From Verrucomicrobiia bacterium (GTDB lineage Bacteria; Verrucomicrobiota; Verrucomicrobiia; Limisphaerales; DTLC01), in the NCBI GenBank assembly GCA_025061935.1, contig JANWZY010000004.1:1-23928 (forward strand): 23,928 bases of DNA, given 5' to 3'. How positions within the stretch are numbered: position 1 is the first letter of the stretch; every line of letters begins with the position of its first letter. The notes under the pieces are model-generated. The model saw only the letters and a program-made list of their open reading frames with translations, did no database searches and had not been told where the DNA came from. This document shows positions 23,856 to 23,928 of the stretch, piece by piece. Position numbers and translations under genes: made by a program.

Positions 23856-23928
23856 GCGCCGAATCTACCAACGTGCTGGAGCCGCGCAAAGCTCAAACTG
23901 GCGCGTGCGTGTGCCACTGCGAAAAAAG

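Overview
The window looks like a chromosomal segment of a moderately GC-rich, Gram-negative-type bacterium, most probably Verrucomicrobiota (Limisphaerales/Pedosphaerales-like). No 16S gene is present, so this is an inference. It rests on the combination of PEP-CTERM secreted proteins, a TMTC-like GT-C/TPR protein, a DUF2167 protein with a long coiled-coil tail, a MoxR/DUF58/VWA ('Bat') cluster with a small Q-rich protein ending in KDW, and an IF2 with a very long Pro/Ala/Gln/Glu linker.

Layout. 1-624: no convincing gene. 625-2571 (+): multi-spanning GT-C-like TPR protein. 2690-3697 (-): aspartate-semialdehyde dehydrogenase, followed upstream by a small membrane PH-like protein (3877-4332, -). 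4467-4540 (+): tRNA-Gln(TTG), followed by a degenerate response-regulator receiver protein (4611-4982, +). 5196-8844 (-): an accessory block with two paralogous PEP-CTERM proteins, each with its own promoter of the same unusual layout, and a DUF2167 membrane protein whose promoter predicts a leaderless mRNA. 8881-9508: long divergent intergenic region. 9509-14948 (+): nusA-infB-rbfA and a DHH phosphoesterase (NrnA type), a transcription/translation/RNA-turnover operon without rimP in front. 14953-14987: strong hairpin between convergent transcription units. 15018-21081 (-): moxR, DUF58, a DUF4381-like membrane protein, batA-type VWA, batB-type VWA+TPR, and a small TPR/Q-rich protein. 21276-23855 (-): FtsK DNA translocase, starting about 70 bases from the window edge.

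How the genes work together. The Bat cluster encodes a predicted MoxR AAA+ ATPase acting with several von Willebrand-type and TPR proteins in the envelope, the family linked in other bacteria to aerotolerance and stress resistance; no BatD is present here. The PEP-CTERM proteins would need an exosortase encoded elsewhere. Most of the window is core metabolism and information processing. The most novel parts are the shared promoter element of the PEP-CTERM pair, the DUF2167 fusion with a cytoplasmic coiled-coil tail, and the pseudo-receiver next to the tRNA. No mobile element, CRISPR array or phage gene was seen.
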